Shown piece after piece: positions 7,889 through 15,655 of a DNA stretch of 42,753 nt (within the stretch, counting starts at the first letter, position 1; each line of letters begins with the position of its first letter). This DNA is from JAABRU01 sp050180235. Lineage in GTDB: Bacteria > Desulfobacterota > Desulfobacteria > Desulfobacterales > Desulfococcaceae. The notes beneath the pieces are model-generated. The model saw only the letters and a program-made list of their open reading frames with translations, did no database searches and had not been told where the DNA came from. The stretch spans positions 1 to 42,753 of the forward strand of contig JBFXEJ010000049.1 in NCBI GenBank assembly GCA_050180235.1, given 5' to 3'. Position numbers and translations under genes: made by a program.

Positions 7889-8292
7889 GATTCGATCTCC
7901 TCTCTTGCGGCATTATAGACAATCAGCCGAATCTGATTTTTTCTGACTGCCATCTGTCCGAAACGGCTTCTGAAGAATGAATCAAAAATATCGGCAGGCA
8001 CAGCCAGATAAAGTGTCCTGTCAGGTTCGATTTCTTCCAGAATATTACGATAACTGATAAACTGTCCCAAGGCGGTATGAAATTCATAAACAGTAGAATC
8101 ACCGAGAAAACTTTTTATTTCAACAGCTATCTTTCTGCCTTCTTTCTCTGCTGCCAGAATCTTCTCCGCACCCAGATCAATATAAAATTCAGTATCACCA
8201 TACCGCATAAAATAAGGATCATGAGTAATTTTCCATCCTTCTCTGATCAGTGCATTTTTAACGGTGTTGTGAAAATTGTCTCTGACAGGCAT
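7876..8292 (-). CDS. xisH: XisH-like protein (PD-(D/E)XK-like fold); cassette gene
   Basis: A 138-residue protein beginning MPVRDNFHN, the usual XisH opening. The start at ATG 8292 is preferred over GTG 8301 for this reason. It has GWKITHDPYF, then FYIDLGAEKILAAE and AVEIKSF, placing D and E-x-K residues as in the PD-(D/E)XK nuclease superfamily. QFISYRNILEEIEPDRTLYLAVP follows, typical of the family. Nuclease activity is inferred, not shown. It is the first gene of a two-gene cassette with xisI, between attC sites C and B. Confidence 0.85.
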   Translation of the reverse strand: MPVRDNFHNTVKNALIREGWKITHDPYFMRYGDTEFYIDLGAEKILAAEKEGRKIAVEIKSFLGDSTVYEFHTALGQFISYRNILEEIEPDRTLYLAVPADIFDSFFRSRFGQMAVRKNQIRLIVYNAAREEIESWTN

Positions 8293-8320
8293 TTCAATCA
8301 CTCATAATAAATTGTTGAAG

Positions 8321-8382
8321 GCATAACGATAAGCTAAGCGGTTGCGCCGTCAGGTGCAATCCGCTTGAGCGCATGATTATGT
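8321..8382 (-). other. attC site C (integron recombination site)
   Basis: 62 bp. On the minus strand it begins ACATAAT and ends GTTATGC. The stem pairs AAGCGG-A-TTGC with GCAA-CCGCTT, again with an extrahelical A. The first box departs from consensus (AAT instead of AAC), as is common on that side. Confidence 0.8.
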
Positions 8383-8403
8383 GGTTTCAATCTTTTTATA
8401 AGC

Positions 8404-9168
8404 TCAGAAATATTTCTGATACAAAATTTTATAATCCTGAGAGGATTTAAATTCTTTCAGTTTAACGGAAAATTCATTCACAAATTCCTGCTGGACTTTC
8501 TGTTTATTAAAAATGATATAAAGTGGTGTTACTCTAATCGGATTTTCTGACAAAGGAGCAACCTGTCCGCTTAAACCTGATTTTTTTAACAGAGATGAAG
8601 CATTCATATGGTCAGCAGCTACATAATCAATCCTATCCGCCATAAGTTTTTTGAAATTCTGTTCATCATTGGTTACTTCCTCATAATTCTTTTCTGATTC
8701 AAGAAACTGCCAAAATTCAGGTGTATAGGCATAGGCTCTTACAATTCCGATTTTTTTGTTTTTCAGGTCATTAAATGTATTAAATATTAATTTTCCTTCA
8801 TCTTTTTTTCTGATGAACAATATCCATTTTGTGTCAATGAGAGATTCTTCAGGAAAATGACAGGCGGCTTTTCGTTTCTCGTTGAAAGACAGACTGTAGG
8901 CAGCGTCAACATCCCCTTCCAACACGTTTTTCTCGAGTCTGGCAAAAGGATATATTTTTATTTTATCAGCGTCAAACATCACATTCATCTGTTTGAACAC
9001 TGCCATAATAACTTCGGTGCAAAATCCTGTGACATTATTATCTTCAGCAATAAACTCATATGGCGGACAGTCATCAGTGGCAACAGTCAACCGGGGTTGG
9101 GCATAACCTGTTACAGATAAACCAATTATCATAGCAAACGAAAGCAAAAAAACTGTTGAACGATTCAT
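8404..9168 (-). CDS. Periplasmic solute-binding protein, family 3 (PBPb); cassette gene
   Basis: A 254-residue protein with a signal peptide (MNRSTVFLLSFAMIIGLSVT, cleavage after GYA). The type II binding fold shows in RLTVATDDCPPYEFIAEDN, GFCTEVIMAVF, YPFARLEKNV and FNDLKNKKIGIVRAYAY. ATG 9168 is chosen because GGGAGAAAAGG precedes it and the signal peptide starts there; the upstream in-frame ATG at 9222 lies inside attC site D. It is related in fold to the protein at 5066-5818 but clearly divergent. There is no transporter partner nearby, and the ligand is unknown. Confidence 0.85.
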   Translation of the reverse strand: MNRSTVFLLSFAMIIGLSVTGYAQPRLTVATDDCPPYEFIAEDNNVTGFCTEVIMAVFKQMNVMFDADKIKIYPFARLEKNVLEGDVDAAYSLSFNEKRKAACHFPEESLIDTKWILFIRKKDEGKLIFNTFNDLKNKKIGIVRAYAYTPEFWQFLESEKNYEEVTNDEQNFKKLMADRIDYVAADHMNASSLLKKSGLSGQVAPLSENPIRVTPLYIIFNKQKVQQEFVNEFSVKLKEFKSSQDYKILYQKYF

Positions 9169-9198
9169 AACCTTTTCTCCCTTCAGTTTTTTTATGAA

Positions 9199-9258
9199 AC
9201 ATAACAACGAGCTAACCGGCATGGCGATAGCCGTGTCCGGTTGAGCGATTTGTTAGCC
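9199..9258 (-). other. attC site D (integron recombination site)
   Basis: 60 bp. On the minus strand it begins GGCTAAC and ends GTTATGT. Arms AACCGG and CCGGTT, with an extrahelical A, surround an inner stem with one mismatch. It lies 43 bases past the stop codon of the 9302-10204 gene. Confidence 0.85.
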
Positions 9259-9301
9259 CATATTTTATAATAGATTACTGATTTATTCATTTAAATAAAA
9301 T

Positions 9302-10204
9302 CTATGCAAAAATGGCTATAGGTAATACTTGAACAACTGGTCCTTTGATTTCCCATATTAACTCTGGTAAGGCAAATCCATGTATATGCGAAAGTTCTGA
9401 AAATTTCCCGAATGCTTCCGTTAAAATTGGCAATGGCATTTTACTTAAAACAGTTTTTCTAATAAGATTGATTGATCCTTCGTTTTCATGTACAGATCTG
9501 ATAACTTTACCGACTACATGAAATGTCCCATCAACTAAATCTGACATTAAAGGATCGTTTAGGTATTTTGATTCTAAAGTTAAAACAGCATGATAACCTG
9601 ATTCAAGGTTTTTTGCTGTTAGATCAATTGAATCCCCGGCTTTCAGACCGACTAAAAATGATTCCATTTGCTTTTTGATTTTTTGTAAATCTTGTGTATT
9701 TGAAACATGTTGTCCTTTTGGGTTACTTTTTGGGGATTTTGTTTCTTTTGGAAAAAATGGTTCAAATATTTCTATTAATCCTATGAATGAATCCATTGTT
9801 TCAATTATTGGATTGCGTGATAATGAAGCATTAAATTCTAACAAATCACCAGATTTTGGTTGATACTCTTTAGAATCTATACGAATTTTCTTTTCTTCAA
9901 ATAAAAGTGATCTTAATGTATAAAAAAGTGATGATGGGGTATGAACCCTTTCTTCACCAAGTGTTTTATCAATTGAAGTTTGATCACTATTTTTTTTTGT
10001 ACCTGATAAGTCAATTTTTAAAAGTGATGAAAATGCATTGCTAAGCCCAAATGATGCTTTTGCTTCTTCATCTTTACTAACATTTTTTTTCGACGTTTCT
10101 GTAATGCTTGTAACTGTAGCAATTCCGCCTTGTAACATCGCAACAAGATCAAAAACAATTCTTTGATTCAAATATACTGGAACAAGTAACTCCGGTTGTT
10201 GCAT
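9302..10204 (-). CDS. Uncharacterised 300-residue protein; first cassette gene
   Basis: Opens MQQPELLVPVYLNQRIVFDLVAMLQGG, then SITETSKK and a lysine/serine-rich segment, then STLRSLLFEEKK-like and FNASLSRNPIIETMDSFIGL segments and a C-terminus ending VVQVLPIAIFA. There is no signal peptide, membrane segment or catalytic motif that I can name. The YLNQRIVFDL opening recalls an uncharacterised family that I believe is DUF6414, but this is from memory and weak. It is AT-rich, preceded by AGAGGAATTAAAT and followed by attC site D, so it forms a complete cassette with a function that cannot be assigned. Confidence 0.75.
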   Translation of the reverse strand: MQQPELLVPVYLNQRIVFDLVAMLQGGIATVTSITETSKKNVSKDEEAKASFGLSNAFSSLLKIDLSGTKKNSDQTSIDKTLGEERVHTPSSLFYTLRSLLFEEKKIRIDSKEYQPKSGDLLEFNASLSRNPIIETMDSFIGLIEIFEPFFPKETKSPKSNPKGQHVSNTQDLQKIKKQMESFLVGLKAGDSIDLTAKNLESGYHAVLTLESKYLNDPLMSDLVDGTFHVVGKVIRSVHENEGSINLIRKTVLSKMPLPILTEAFGKFSELSHIHGFALPELIWEIKGPVVQVLPIAIFA

Positions 10205-10239
10205 TATTTAATTCCTCTAAAACTCAATTTATTAAAAGG

Positions 10240-10246
10240 GGCTAAC
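10240..10246 (-). other. Lone GTTAGCC box upstream of the first cassette
   Basis: On the minus strand GTTAGCC lies 36 bases ahead of the first cassette gene, where the crossover box of an attI or of a preceding attC would be expected. No partner box or stem is visible further upstream, so this could be a remnant attI or chance. Confidence 0.35.
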
Positions 10247-10533
10247 CAGTTATTATACAGATTATAATAACATCTCATACTGCATATTATCCTGATCTGT
10301 AAATCCATAATAATTTTCTTACCATAATCACAAAACAGAAGTCAACAAAAATATGTTTATTCCGGTTAAGAAAAAATATGTTTTTTAAAAAGAATTTAAT
10401 ATTTTGAAATATAAAAATATTTTTTTCCTCATTGTCATCCGGAAAATTATTCTTGATTTTATTTCGACAATATGGCATAATTTATGCATTAACTGCATAA
10501 CATGACAAATTGTAATATTATTAAAGATCAGAA

Positions 10534-10628
10534 TAATACCGATTCCCCATTGAAAATACACTTATGAAACACATCCCTGTCCCTCTCAGGAGGGATTTTC
10601 TGAAAAAATCAATGAAGAATCGGTATAA
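10534..10628. repeat. MITE-like element, family 1, short subtype
   Basis: About 95 bp with ends TAATACCGATTCCCCATTGA and, inverted, TATACCGATTCTTCATTGAT. The interior (CACTTATGAAACACATCCC, AGGAGGGATTTTCTGAAAAA) matches the element at 24580-24674 in reverse orientation, so the two are copies of one subtype. The rest of the stretch between 10205 and 10977 holds no gene. Confidence 0.75.
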
Positions 10629-10722
10629 TATGCCTGTCATTGCTGAAAAAAATCAGTCCGGTTCGGTAGCGGGTTAAATCCTTTGATTCTAAGAGCGTGT
10701 TTCAAAAGTCCATCAGCCGTCA

Positions 10723-10809
10723 TTCTCCCTTTTCTAAAGGGGGATTAAGGGGGATTTTCAGATAGCCGCATAAAAAATCTCCCCCTGTCCCCTTTAAAAA
10801 ATGGGGGAA
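10723..10809. repeat. Imperfect inverted repeat (CTCCCTTTTCTAAAGGGGG type)
   Basis: Arms CTCCCTTTTCTAAAGGGGGA and TCCCCCTGTCCCCTTTAAAA, with matching ATTTTC/AAAATC segments, form a long stem. This is a common dispersed intergenic repeat; here it lies upstream of the acyl-CoA synthetase gene. Confidence 0.6.
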
Positions 10810-10977
10810 ATAAGAGCTTGGAAATTTCAGACAGTTATTTACAGAACTTAACAGCCCTGCTTTATAAAAAGGAGGGAGATCAGACTTTTCAGACACCCTA
10901 TTAGGGAAGATAGAATTTTTTCTGCATCATCAACGGACTGTCCCACTGCCCAGCCGTAAACACACAAGGAGCAGCAC

Positions 10978-13260
10978 ATGGAATTCACACATCAAACCCG
11001 TGAATCAGTCAATCAGGTTATGCGCACAGCCCATGCACAGGGCAGAGACATGCTGTATGAGCATGAGGTATACCGGATTCTGCGCCTTATCGGACTGGAA
11101 ACACCCCAATTTCTCTTTATCACCGATCCCGCGCAGATAAACGGGGAAATGCTGCGGGGATTCGGTCATCATCTGGTGGCAAAAATTGTTTCACCCCGCA
11201 TTTCGCACAAGCAGAAACTGGGCGGTGTGAAAAAGGTGCGCAATTATGATCCCCTGTTTATCCGCTTTGTTCTCAACTGCATGAAAGAAGAGGTGCTGTC
11301 CCATTTTCCTGCGGAAAATCCACCGGAAATCAGCGGATTTCTTCTCACAGAATTCATTCCCCATACACAGGCGTTGGGATATGAGGTGCTGCTGGGATTT
11401 CGGGAGGACAGCGCGTTCGGCCCGGTCATGACCCTGAGCAAGGGCGGGGATGATGCGGAATTTTTTGCCAAATATTATGATCCGCCCAGCCTGTTCCTGC
11501 CCCCTTTGGATGAAACACAGGCCCGCACCATTGTGCAGGGACTCAATATCCGGCACAAATTTGAGGAAAGGGGACAGTGCGAATATCTGGATCATATGGC
11601 AAAAGCTGCATTTCTGCTCAGCCGTCTGGCCTGGCATTATTCCTTTGTTTCCGAGCCCCGGCCCGAATTTATTATCAAAGCGTTGGACATAAACCCCTTT
11701 GTCATTACCGAAGACAGCCGATTTGTGGCTGTGGACGGTTTTGCCGCGTTTGTGAGCGGAAAGGATGAAAAAAAATGCCTGCCACCGGTTAATCTCCGGC
11801 ATCTGGACGGTTTTTTCATGCCGAATGGAATTGCAGTGGTTGGTGTGTCTGCTGATCCGGAAAAACACAGTCTGGCACGCCTGATTGTGCGCCAGTTGCA
11901 GGATATGGGACGGACCGATATTTTTCTCATCCATCCCAAAGGCGGCAGACTTTGCATCCCTGACGGCAAAGGCCAAAGGGAATATCCCCTGTACCCTTCG
12001 CTTCAGGAACTTCCCCGGCCTGCGGATCTGCTGGTGTATGCGGCGCCGGCCCGGTATATTCTTGATTTTTTCCGCTCCATGCCGGAAAACGCTCCCAAAT
12101 CTGTGATTCTGATTCCCGGCATTCCCTCAGATACAGATTACGGGGAATTTGCAGCACAACTGAAGCAGGTGATTTCCGGAAAAGTCCGGATCATCGGTCC
12201 CAACTGCATGGGTGTTTTTTACGCGGCACAGGGGGAAAAAAAAGGCGTGAACACGCTTTTTCTTGAAGAGGATCGGCTGGATGTCCGATCTTCGGAAAAG
12301 GCCAATACTGTGCTGCTGACCCAGAGCGGCGCGTTTTCCGTCACGGCCATTGACAAATTCCGCAATTACCGGCTGCTTCGCGCGGTGGTCAGTTTTGGCA
12401 ACAAACTGGATGTGAACATAACGGATCTCACGGCCTGGTTTGCAGACCGGCCCGGAGTGGAAGTTATCGGCATTTATGCAGAGGGACTGGATCCGGGCGA
12501 AGGCCGCAGTTTTTTTGATTTGGCACGGACCATTTCCAAACCTCTGATTGTATATAAAGCAGGAAAAACAGACGCGGGCGCAAAGGTGACAGCTTCCCAT
12601 ACAGCATCCATGTCCGGCAGTTATGATGTGTTCTGTGCCGCGTGCCGACAGTCTGGAGTGATTCTTGCGGAAAATATTGATGATCATTACGCATATCTCA
12701 AGGCATTTTCCCTGCTCAGCAGCAAAATTCCGGCAGGAAACCGGGTCGCGGGAGTGGTGAATGCGGGTTTTGAATCCGCAGTGGGTGCTGATGAACTCCT
12801 GTTTTTGCAACAGACTGTGCTCTCTGATTCCACACGGGAAAAACTGATGAAACTGGATCGCACAGGACTCATTGACACTTCCGCATCTTTTTTGGATGTA
12901 ACCCCTATGGCAGATGATCGTCTGTATGCGGATTTCATTGAAACAGTGCTGGAAGATGAAAACACGGACTGCGTTTTTGTCTCGGTCGTGCCTCATACCA
13001 ACACCCTGAAAACAGATCCCCAGACCTGCCGTGATCCGGACAGCCTGGCAGTGCTGCTGTCTGCCCTGCATCGGAAATATCCAAAGCCCATCGTGGTTTC
13101 GGTAAACGCGGGGCGATATTATCAGGAATTTGTTTCTCTGCTGGAAGAAAACGGCCTGCCTGTGTATACCGATATCCGCGCAGCTATCAAATCTCTGGAT
13201 CGCTTTGCAGCCTGGCATCTGGGCAGATCATATGACCGGGACAGCGGACAATGCCGGTAA
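10978..13260 (+). CDS. ADP-forming acyl-CoA (acetate-CoA) ligase, fused subunits in beta-alpha order
   Basis: A 760-residue protein. Residues 1-260 form an ATP-grasp (beta-subunit-like) domain (LVAKIVSPRISHKQKLGGV, ILTEFIPHTQALGYEVLLG-type segments). From about residue 278 a CoA-binding Rossmann domain follows (NGIAVVGVSADPEKHSLARL), then IGPNCMGVFY, LLTQSGAFSV and SFGNKLDVN of the ligase domain. ASHTASMSGSYDVF supplies the histidine (His541) that is phosphorylated in this family. It would interconvert acyl-CoA + ADP + Pi with acid + ATP, conserving energy or activating acids. Many fused homologues have the alpha part first; here the ATP-grasp part leads. The start follows AAGGAGCAGCAC. It stands alone as a transcription unit, with a hairpin terminator after the stop. 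Confidence 0.88.
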   Translation: MEFTHQTRESVNQVMRTAHAQGRDMLYEHEVYRILRLIGLETPQFLFITDPAQINGEMLRGFGHHLVAKIVSPRISHKQKLGGVKKVRNYDPLFIRFVLNCMKEEVLSHFPAENPPEISGFLLTEFIPHTQALGYEVLLGFREDSAFGPVMTLSKGGDDAEFFAKYYDPPSLFLPPLDETQARTIVQGLNIRHKFEERGQCEYLDHMAKAAFLLSRLAWHYSFVSEPRPEFIIKALDINPFVITEDSRFVAVDGFAAFVSGKDEKKCLPPVNLRHLDGFFMPNGIAVVGVSADPEKHSLARLIVRQLQDMGRTDIFLIHPKGGRLCIPDGKGQREYPLYPSLQELPRPADLLVYAAPARYILDFFRSMPENAPKSVILIPGIPSDTDYGEFAAQLKQVISGKVRIIGPNCMGVFYAAQGEKKGVNTLFLEEDRLDVRSSEKANTVLLTQSGAFSVTAIDKFRNYRLLRAVVSFGNKLDVNITDLTAWFADRPGVEVIGIYAEGLDPGEGRSFFDLARTISKPLIVYKAGKTDAGAKVTASHTASMSGSYDVFCAACRQSGVILAENIDDHYAYLKAFSLLSSKIPAGNRVAGVVNAGFESAVGADELLFLQQTVLSDSTREKLMKLDRTGLIDTSASFLDVTPMADDRLYADFIETVLEDENTDCVFVSVVPHTNTLKTDPQTCRDPDSLAVLLSALHRKYPKPIVVSVNAGRYYQEFVSLLEENGLPVYTDIRAAIKSLDRFAAWHLGRSYDRDSGQCR

Positions 13261-13274
13261 ATCAGACCATCCGG

Positions 13275-13302
13275 AGTGTCAAACTGAAATTTGGCACTTT
13301 TT
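13275..13302 (+). terminator. Hairpin terminator after acyl-CoA synthetase gene
   Basis: AGTGTCAAA and TTTGGCACT pair across a CTGAAA-type loop and are followed by a T-run, 15 bases past the stop codon. It belongs to the same hairpin family as those at 21827, 32954 and 32999. Confidence 0.65.
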
Positions 13303-13415
13303 CTACTCCTTAATGTAAAGATATTTTTAAACAGATTGACGTGCTGAAAAGAATCAGGTATGTCAGAAGAAAAAAAGCGGCAGAGATAATTTCAGACCCT
13401 TCAGAATCCGTCACT

Positions 13416-13512
13416 CCGGTATAAACCGGAGTCCGGAACAGACCGGAAATACTGTATTCCGGTTTACACCGTAATGACGCCGTGAAAATACTGTATTCCG
13501 GTTTACGCCTGA
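13416..13512. repeat. Short direct and inverted repeats around CTGTATTCCGGTTTAC
   Basis: AATACTGTATTCCGGTTTAC occurs exactly twice (13448-13467 and 13487-13506), and an inverted partner CCGGTATAAACCGGAGTCCGG lies just before. This fills most of the gap between the acyl-CoA synthetase and TRAP genes; nothing coding is seen there. Confidence 0.6.
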
Positions 13513-13664
13513 GGGCATTTGCAATTAAGCGGATACAGAAAAAAGCTCCGGAATCCGGGGCAATCCGTGTAAATCAGTGGTTCAGACAGATTGGTGGGCT
13601 GCAAAGCGCTTCACTCCCGCCATTGTGACTGTCCGTATGTTCATACAAAAAACGGAGAACCGGA

Positions 13665-14165
13665 ATGAAATTTGCAAAATTTACAGAACTTCTTGATAAA
13701 ACCAGCCAGACCGTCAACCGATGCACGGAATTTCTTCTCTTTGTTCTGGGCATCAGCATGGCCCTGATTGTGGCCCTGCAGGTTTTTTCCCGGTACGTAC
13801 TCAACCATTCCCTGTTCTGGTCTGAAGAACTGGCCCGTTTTCTTCTGGTATGGCTCAGTTTTCTGGGCGCTTCCTCGGCTTATCACAGAGGGGTGCATCC
13901 GGGCGTGGATGTTTTTTTTGTGCGAATGCCCCAGTCACTTCAAAAAATTTCGCTGATACTTGTGCATACGGTCTCCCTTTCCCTGTTTGGCATCATGATC
14001 TTTTTCGGCTGCAGATTTGCCTGGTTTGTGCGTGCACAGATTTCCCCGGCTCTGCTTATGCCCAAATGGATCATCATGAGTATCATCCCAATCAGCGGAG
14101 CACTCCTTGCACTTCACGGTCTGTCCTTTCTGATGTCCGCATTCCGGAGGAAAAATGACCACTGA
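13665..14165 (+). CDS. dctQ: TRAP transporter small membrane subunit (DctQ-like)
   Basis: 166 residues with four predicted membrane segments. The DctQ signature is seen in FSRYVLNHSLFWSEELARFLLVW, LSFLGASSAYHRGVHPGVDVFF and the final SIIPISGALLALHGLSFL. It is the small membrane component that pairs with DctM in sodium-driven uptake of organic acids. The start follows CGGAGAACCGGA. It overlaps the DctM gene by 11 bases, so translation is coupled. No periplasmic DctP gene lies next to it in this window. Confidence 0.9.
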   Translation: MKFAKFTELLDKTSQTVNRCTEFLLFVLGISMALIVALQVFSRYVLNHSLFWSEELARFLLVWLSFLGASSAYHRGVHPGVDVFFVRMPQSLQKISLILVHTVSLSLFGIMIFFGCRFAWFVRAQISPALLMPKWIIMSIIPISGALLALHGLSFLMSAFRRKNDH

Positions 14166-15435
14166 AATCCTTATCTTTTCTCTGCTTTTTCTCTTTGCCA
14201 TCAATGCGCCCATTGCCATTGCCATTGCAGCGGCTTCGGTGCTGGGGATTCTGGTTCAGGGAAATTTTTCCATGATGATGGTGGTGCAGCGCATGTTCAG
14301 CGGCACAGACTCCTTTCATCTTATGGCAGTGCCCCTGTTCATGTTCGCTGGTGTGATTATGGAAGAAGGCGGCATCAGCCGGAGAATCATTGATTTTGCC
14401 AATGCGCTTGTGGGCTGGCTGCCGGGCGGGCTTGCGGCTGTTACCATTGTTTCTGCCATGTTTTTCGCAGGCATTTCCGGATCTGCCGCGGCTGACGCGG
14501 CAGCGGTCGGAGCCATTCTCATCCCGGCCATGAAAAAATTCGGTTATGATTCGGATTTCGCGGCAGCAGTGCAGGCTTCCGGAGGTTCCATCGGTGTGAT
14601 CATTCCGCCGTCCATTCCCATGATTATCTTCGGATTTCTCACAGGCGCATCCATTGGCCAGCTTTTTGCAGCAGGCATTCTGCCGGGGCTGCTTATCGGT
14701 TTTTCTCTGATCTGCGTTTCCACCTTCATCTCCCGGAAAAGGGGTTACGCGGGAACCACTGCCTTTTCCATGTCCGAAGTATGGCGCACTTTCCGCCGTG
14801 CGCTTCTGGCACTGGGTGCGCCTCTGATTATTCTGGGCGGCATTCTTTTTGGCGTGTTCACAGCCACAGAATCCGCAGCAGTGGCTGTAATCTACGCTCT
14901 GGTGGTGAGTATGCTCATCTACCGGAAAATCGGGACAAAAGACCTTGTGCATCTGTTCCGGAACGGAGCCATCACCTCTTCCATTGTCATGTTCATCATT
15001 GCAGCGGCTTCGGTTTTCAGTTGGATTGCGGCCATTGAGGACATTCCCGCAAAACTGGCCGGAACCCTGCTGGGAATGACAGATAATCCCATTCTCCTGC
15101 TTCTGCTTATAAATGCTGTGCTGCTCATAGCGGGAACCTTTGTGGAAACCACAGCAGCTCTTATTCTTCTGGTTCCCATGATTACGGCAATGCTTCCGTC
15201 TCTGGGCATTGATCTGATTCAACTGGGCGCGATTGTTGTCACCAATCTGGCCATTGGAATGCTAACCCCGCCTATGGGCATCTGCCTGATTGTGTCCGGT
15301 TCCATTTCCGGAGACAGTATTGCTGCCGTAAGCAGGCGGATCATGCCTTTTCTGGCTGTTCTTCTTATTGATCTGATGATCATCACCTTTTTCCCGCCCA
15401 TTACCATGTGGATGGCCAGTCTGGTGGCAAAATAA
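14155..15435 (+). CDS. dctM: TRAP transporter large membrane subunit (DctM-like)
   Basis: 426 residues, the usual DctM length, with about 12 membrane segments. Family features are AVPLFMFAGVIMEEGGISRRII, FFAGISGSAAADAAAVGAIL, QASGGSIGVIIPPSIPMIIFG and LTPPMGICLIVSGSISGDS. It is the transport-forming subunit of a TRAP system; the substrate cannot be told without the binding protein. The stop codon TAA is also the first three bases of a MITE-like repeat (15433-15539), so the element inserted exactly at the gene's end. Confidence 0.92.
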   Translation: MTTEILIFSLLFLFAINAPIAIAIAAASVLGILVQGNFSMMMVVQRMFSGTDSFHLMAVPLFMFAGVIMEEGGISRRIIDFANALVGWLPGGLAAVTIVSAMFFAGISGSAAADAAAVGAILIPAMKKFGYDSDFAAAVQASGGSIGVIIPPSIPMIIFGFLTGASIGQLFAAGILPGLLIGFSLICVSTFISRKRGYAGTTAFSMSEVWRTFRRALLALGAPLIILGGILFGVFTATESAAVAVIYALVVSMLIYRKIGTKDLVHLFRNGAITSSIVMFIIAAASVFSWIAAIEDIPAKLAGTLLGMTDNPILLLLLINAVLLIAGTFVETTAALILLVPMITAMLPSLGIDLIQLGAIVVTNLAIGMLTPPMGICLIVSGSISGDSIAAVSRRIMPFLAVLLIDLMIITFFPPITMWMASLVAK

Positions 15436-15539
15436 GGTGATTTCTGAAAATAAATATCCCGTTTCAGTTCACAGGCACAGGGCAAAAGCTGGAAGCTTTT
15501 GATACTTTGGCGGTATATTCTTTTCCGGAAAGCACCTAA
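15433..15539. repeat. MITE-like element, family 2a
   Basis: 107 bp with ends TAAGGTGATTTC and, inverted, TTAGGTGCTTTCC. The interior AAATAAATATCCCGTTTCAG...CAGGGCAAAAGC is shared almost base for base with 18993-19100 and 39387-39493. It contains an inner palindrome GCAAAAGC...GCTTTTG and overlaps the dctM stop codon. Confidence 0.8.
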
Positions 15540-15540
15540 T

Positions 15541-15655
15541 GATCTGTCAAATAAATTTTTTAACACACCGCAGAACCGGCATCCTGACGGTTCCGGGGCG
15601 GCAGGATGCCGCCACTACGATCCTGAATATGTGAAAAAATTTTTTTTGACAGACC
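15541..15655. repeat. 115-bp element with 26-bp terminal inverted repeats
   Basis: Ends GATCTGTCAAATAAATTTTT and, inverted, GGTCTGTCAAAAAAAATTTT; the interior palindrome is GGCATCCTG...CAGGATGCC. It directly follows the family 2a element. The stretch from 15656 to 15842 holds no gene that I can support. Confidence 0.6.

Larger units (their letters stand above)
5066..10246 (-). mobile_element. Integron gene-cassette array without integrase (CALIN-like)
   Basis: All six or seven genes here run on the minus strand. They are separated by four sites of 60-74 bp at 9199-9258, 8321-8382, 7485-7549 and 5836-5909. Read on the minus strand, each site starts with an RYYYAAC-like box (GGCTAAC, ACATAAT, GCATAAC, ACATAAC) and ends with a GTTATG- or GTTAGC-type box. 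Between the boxes is a hairpin whose arms are interrupted by an extrahelical A (for example CAAGCGG-A-TTGC against GCAA-CCGCTT). Three of the four sites follow a stop codon within 45 bases, and in one the stop TAA lies inside the first box. This is the attC architecture of integron cassettes. No integrase gene or clear attI is present, so the array is a cluster of attC sites lacking an integrase, or is cut off from one. A lone GTTAGCC at 10246-10240 may mark the upstream boundary. Confidence 0.85.
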
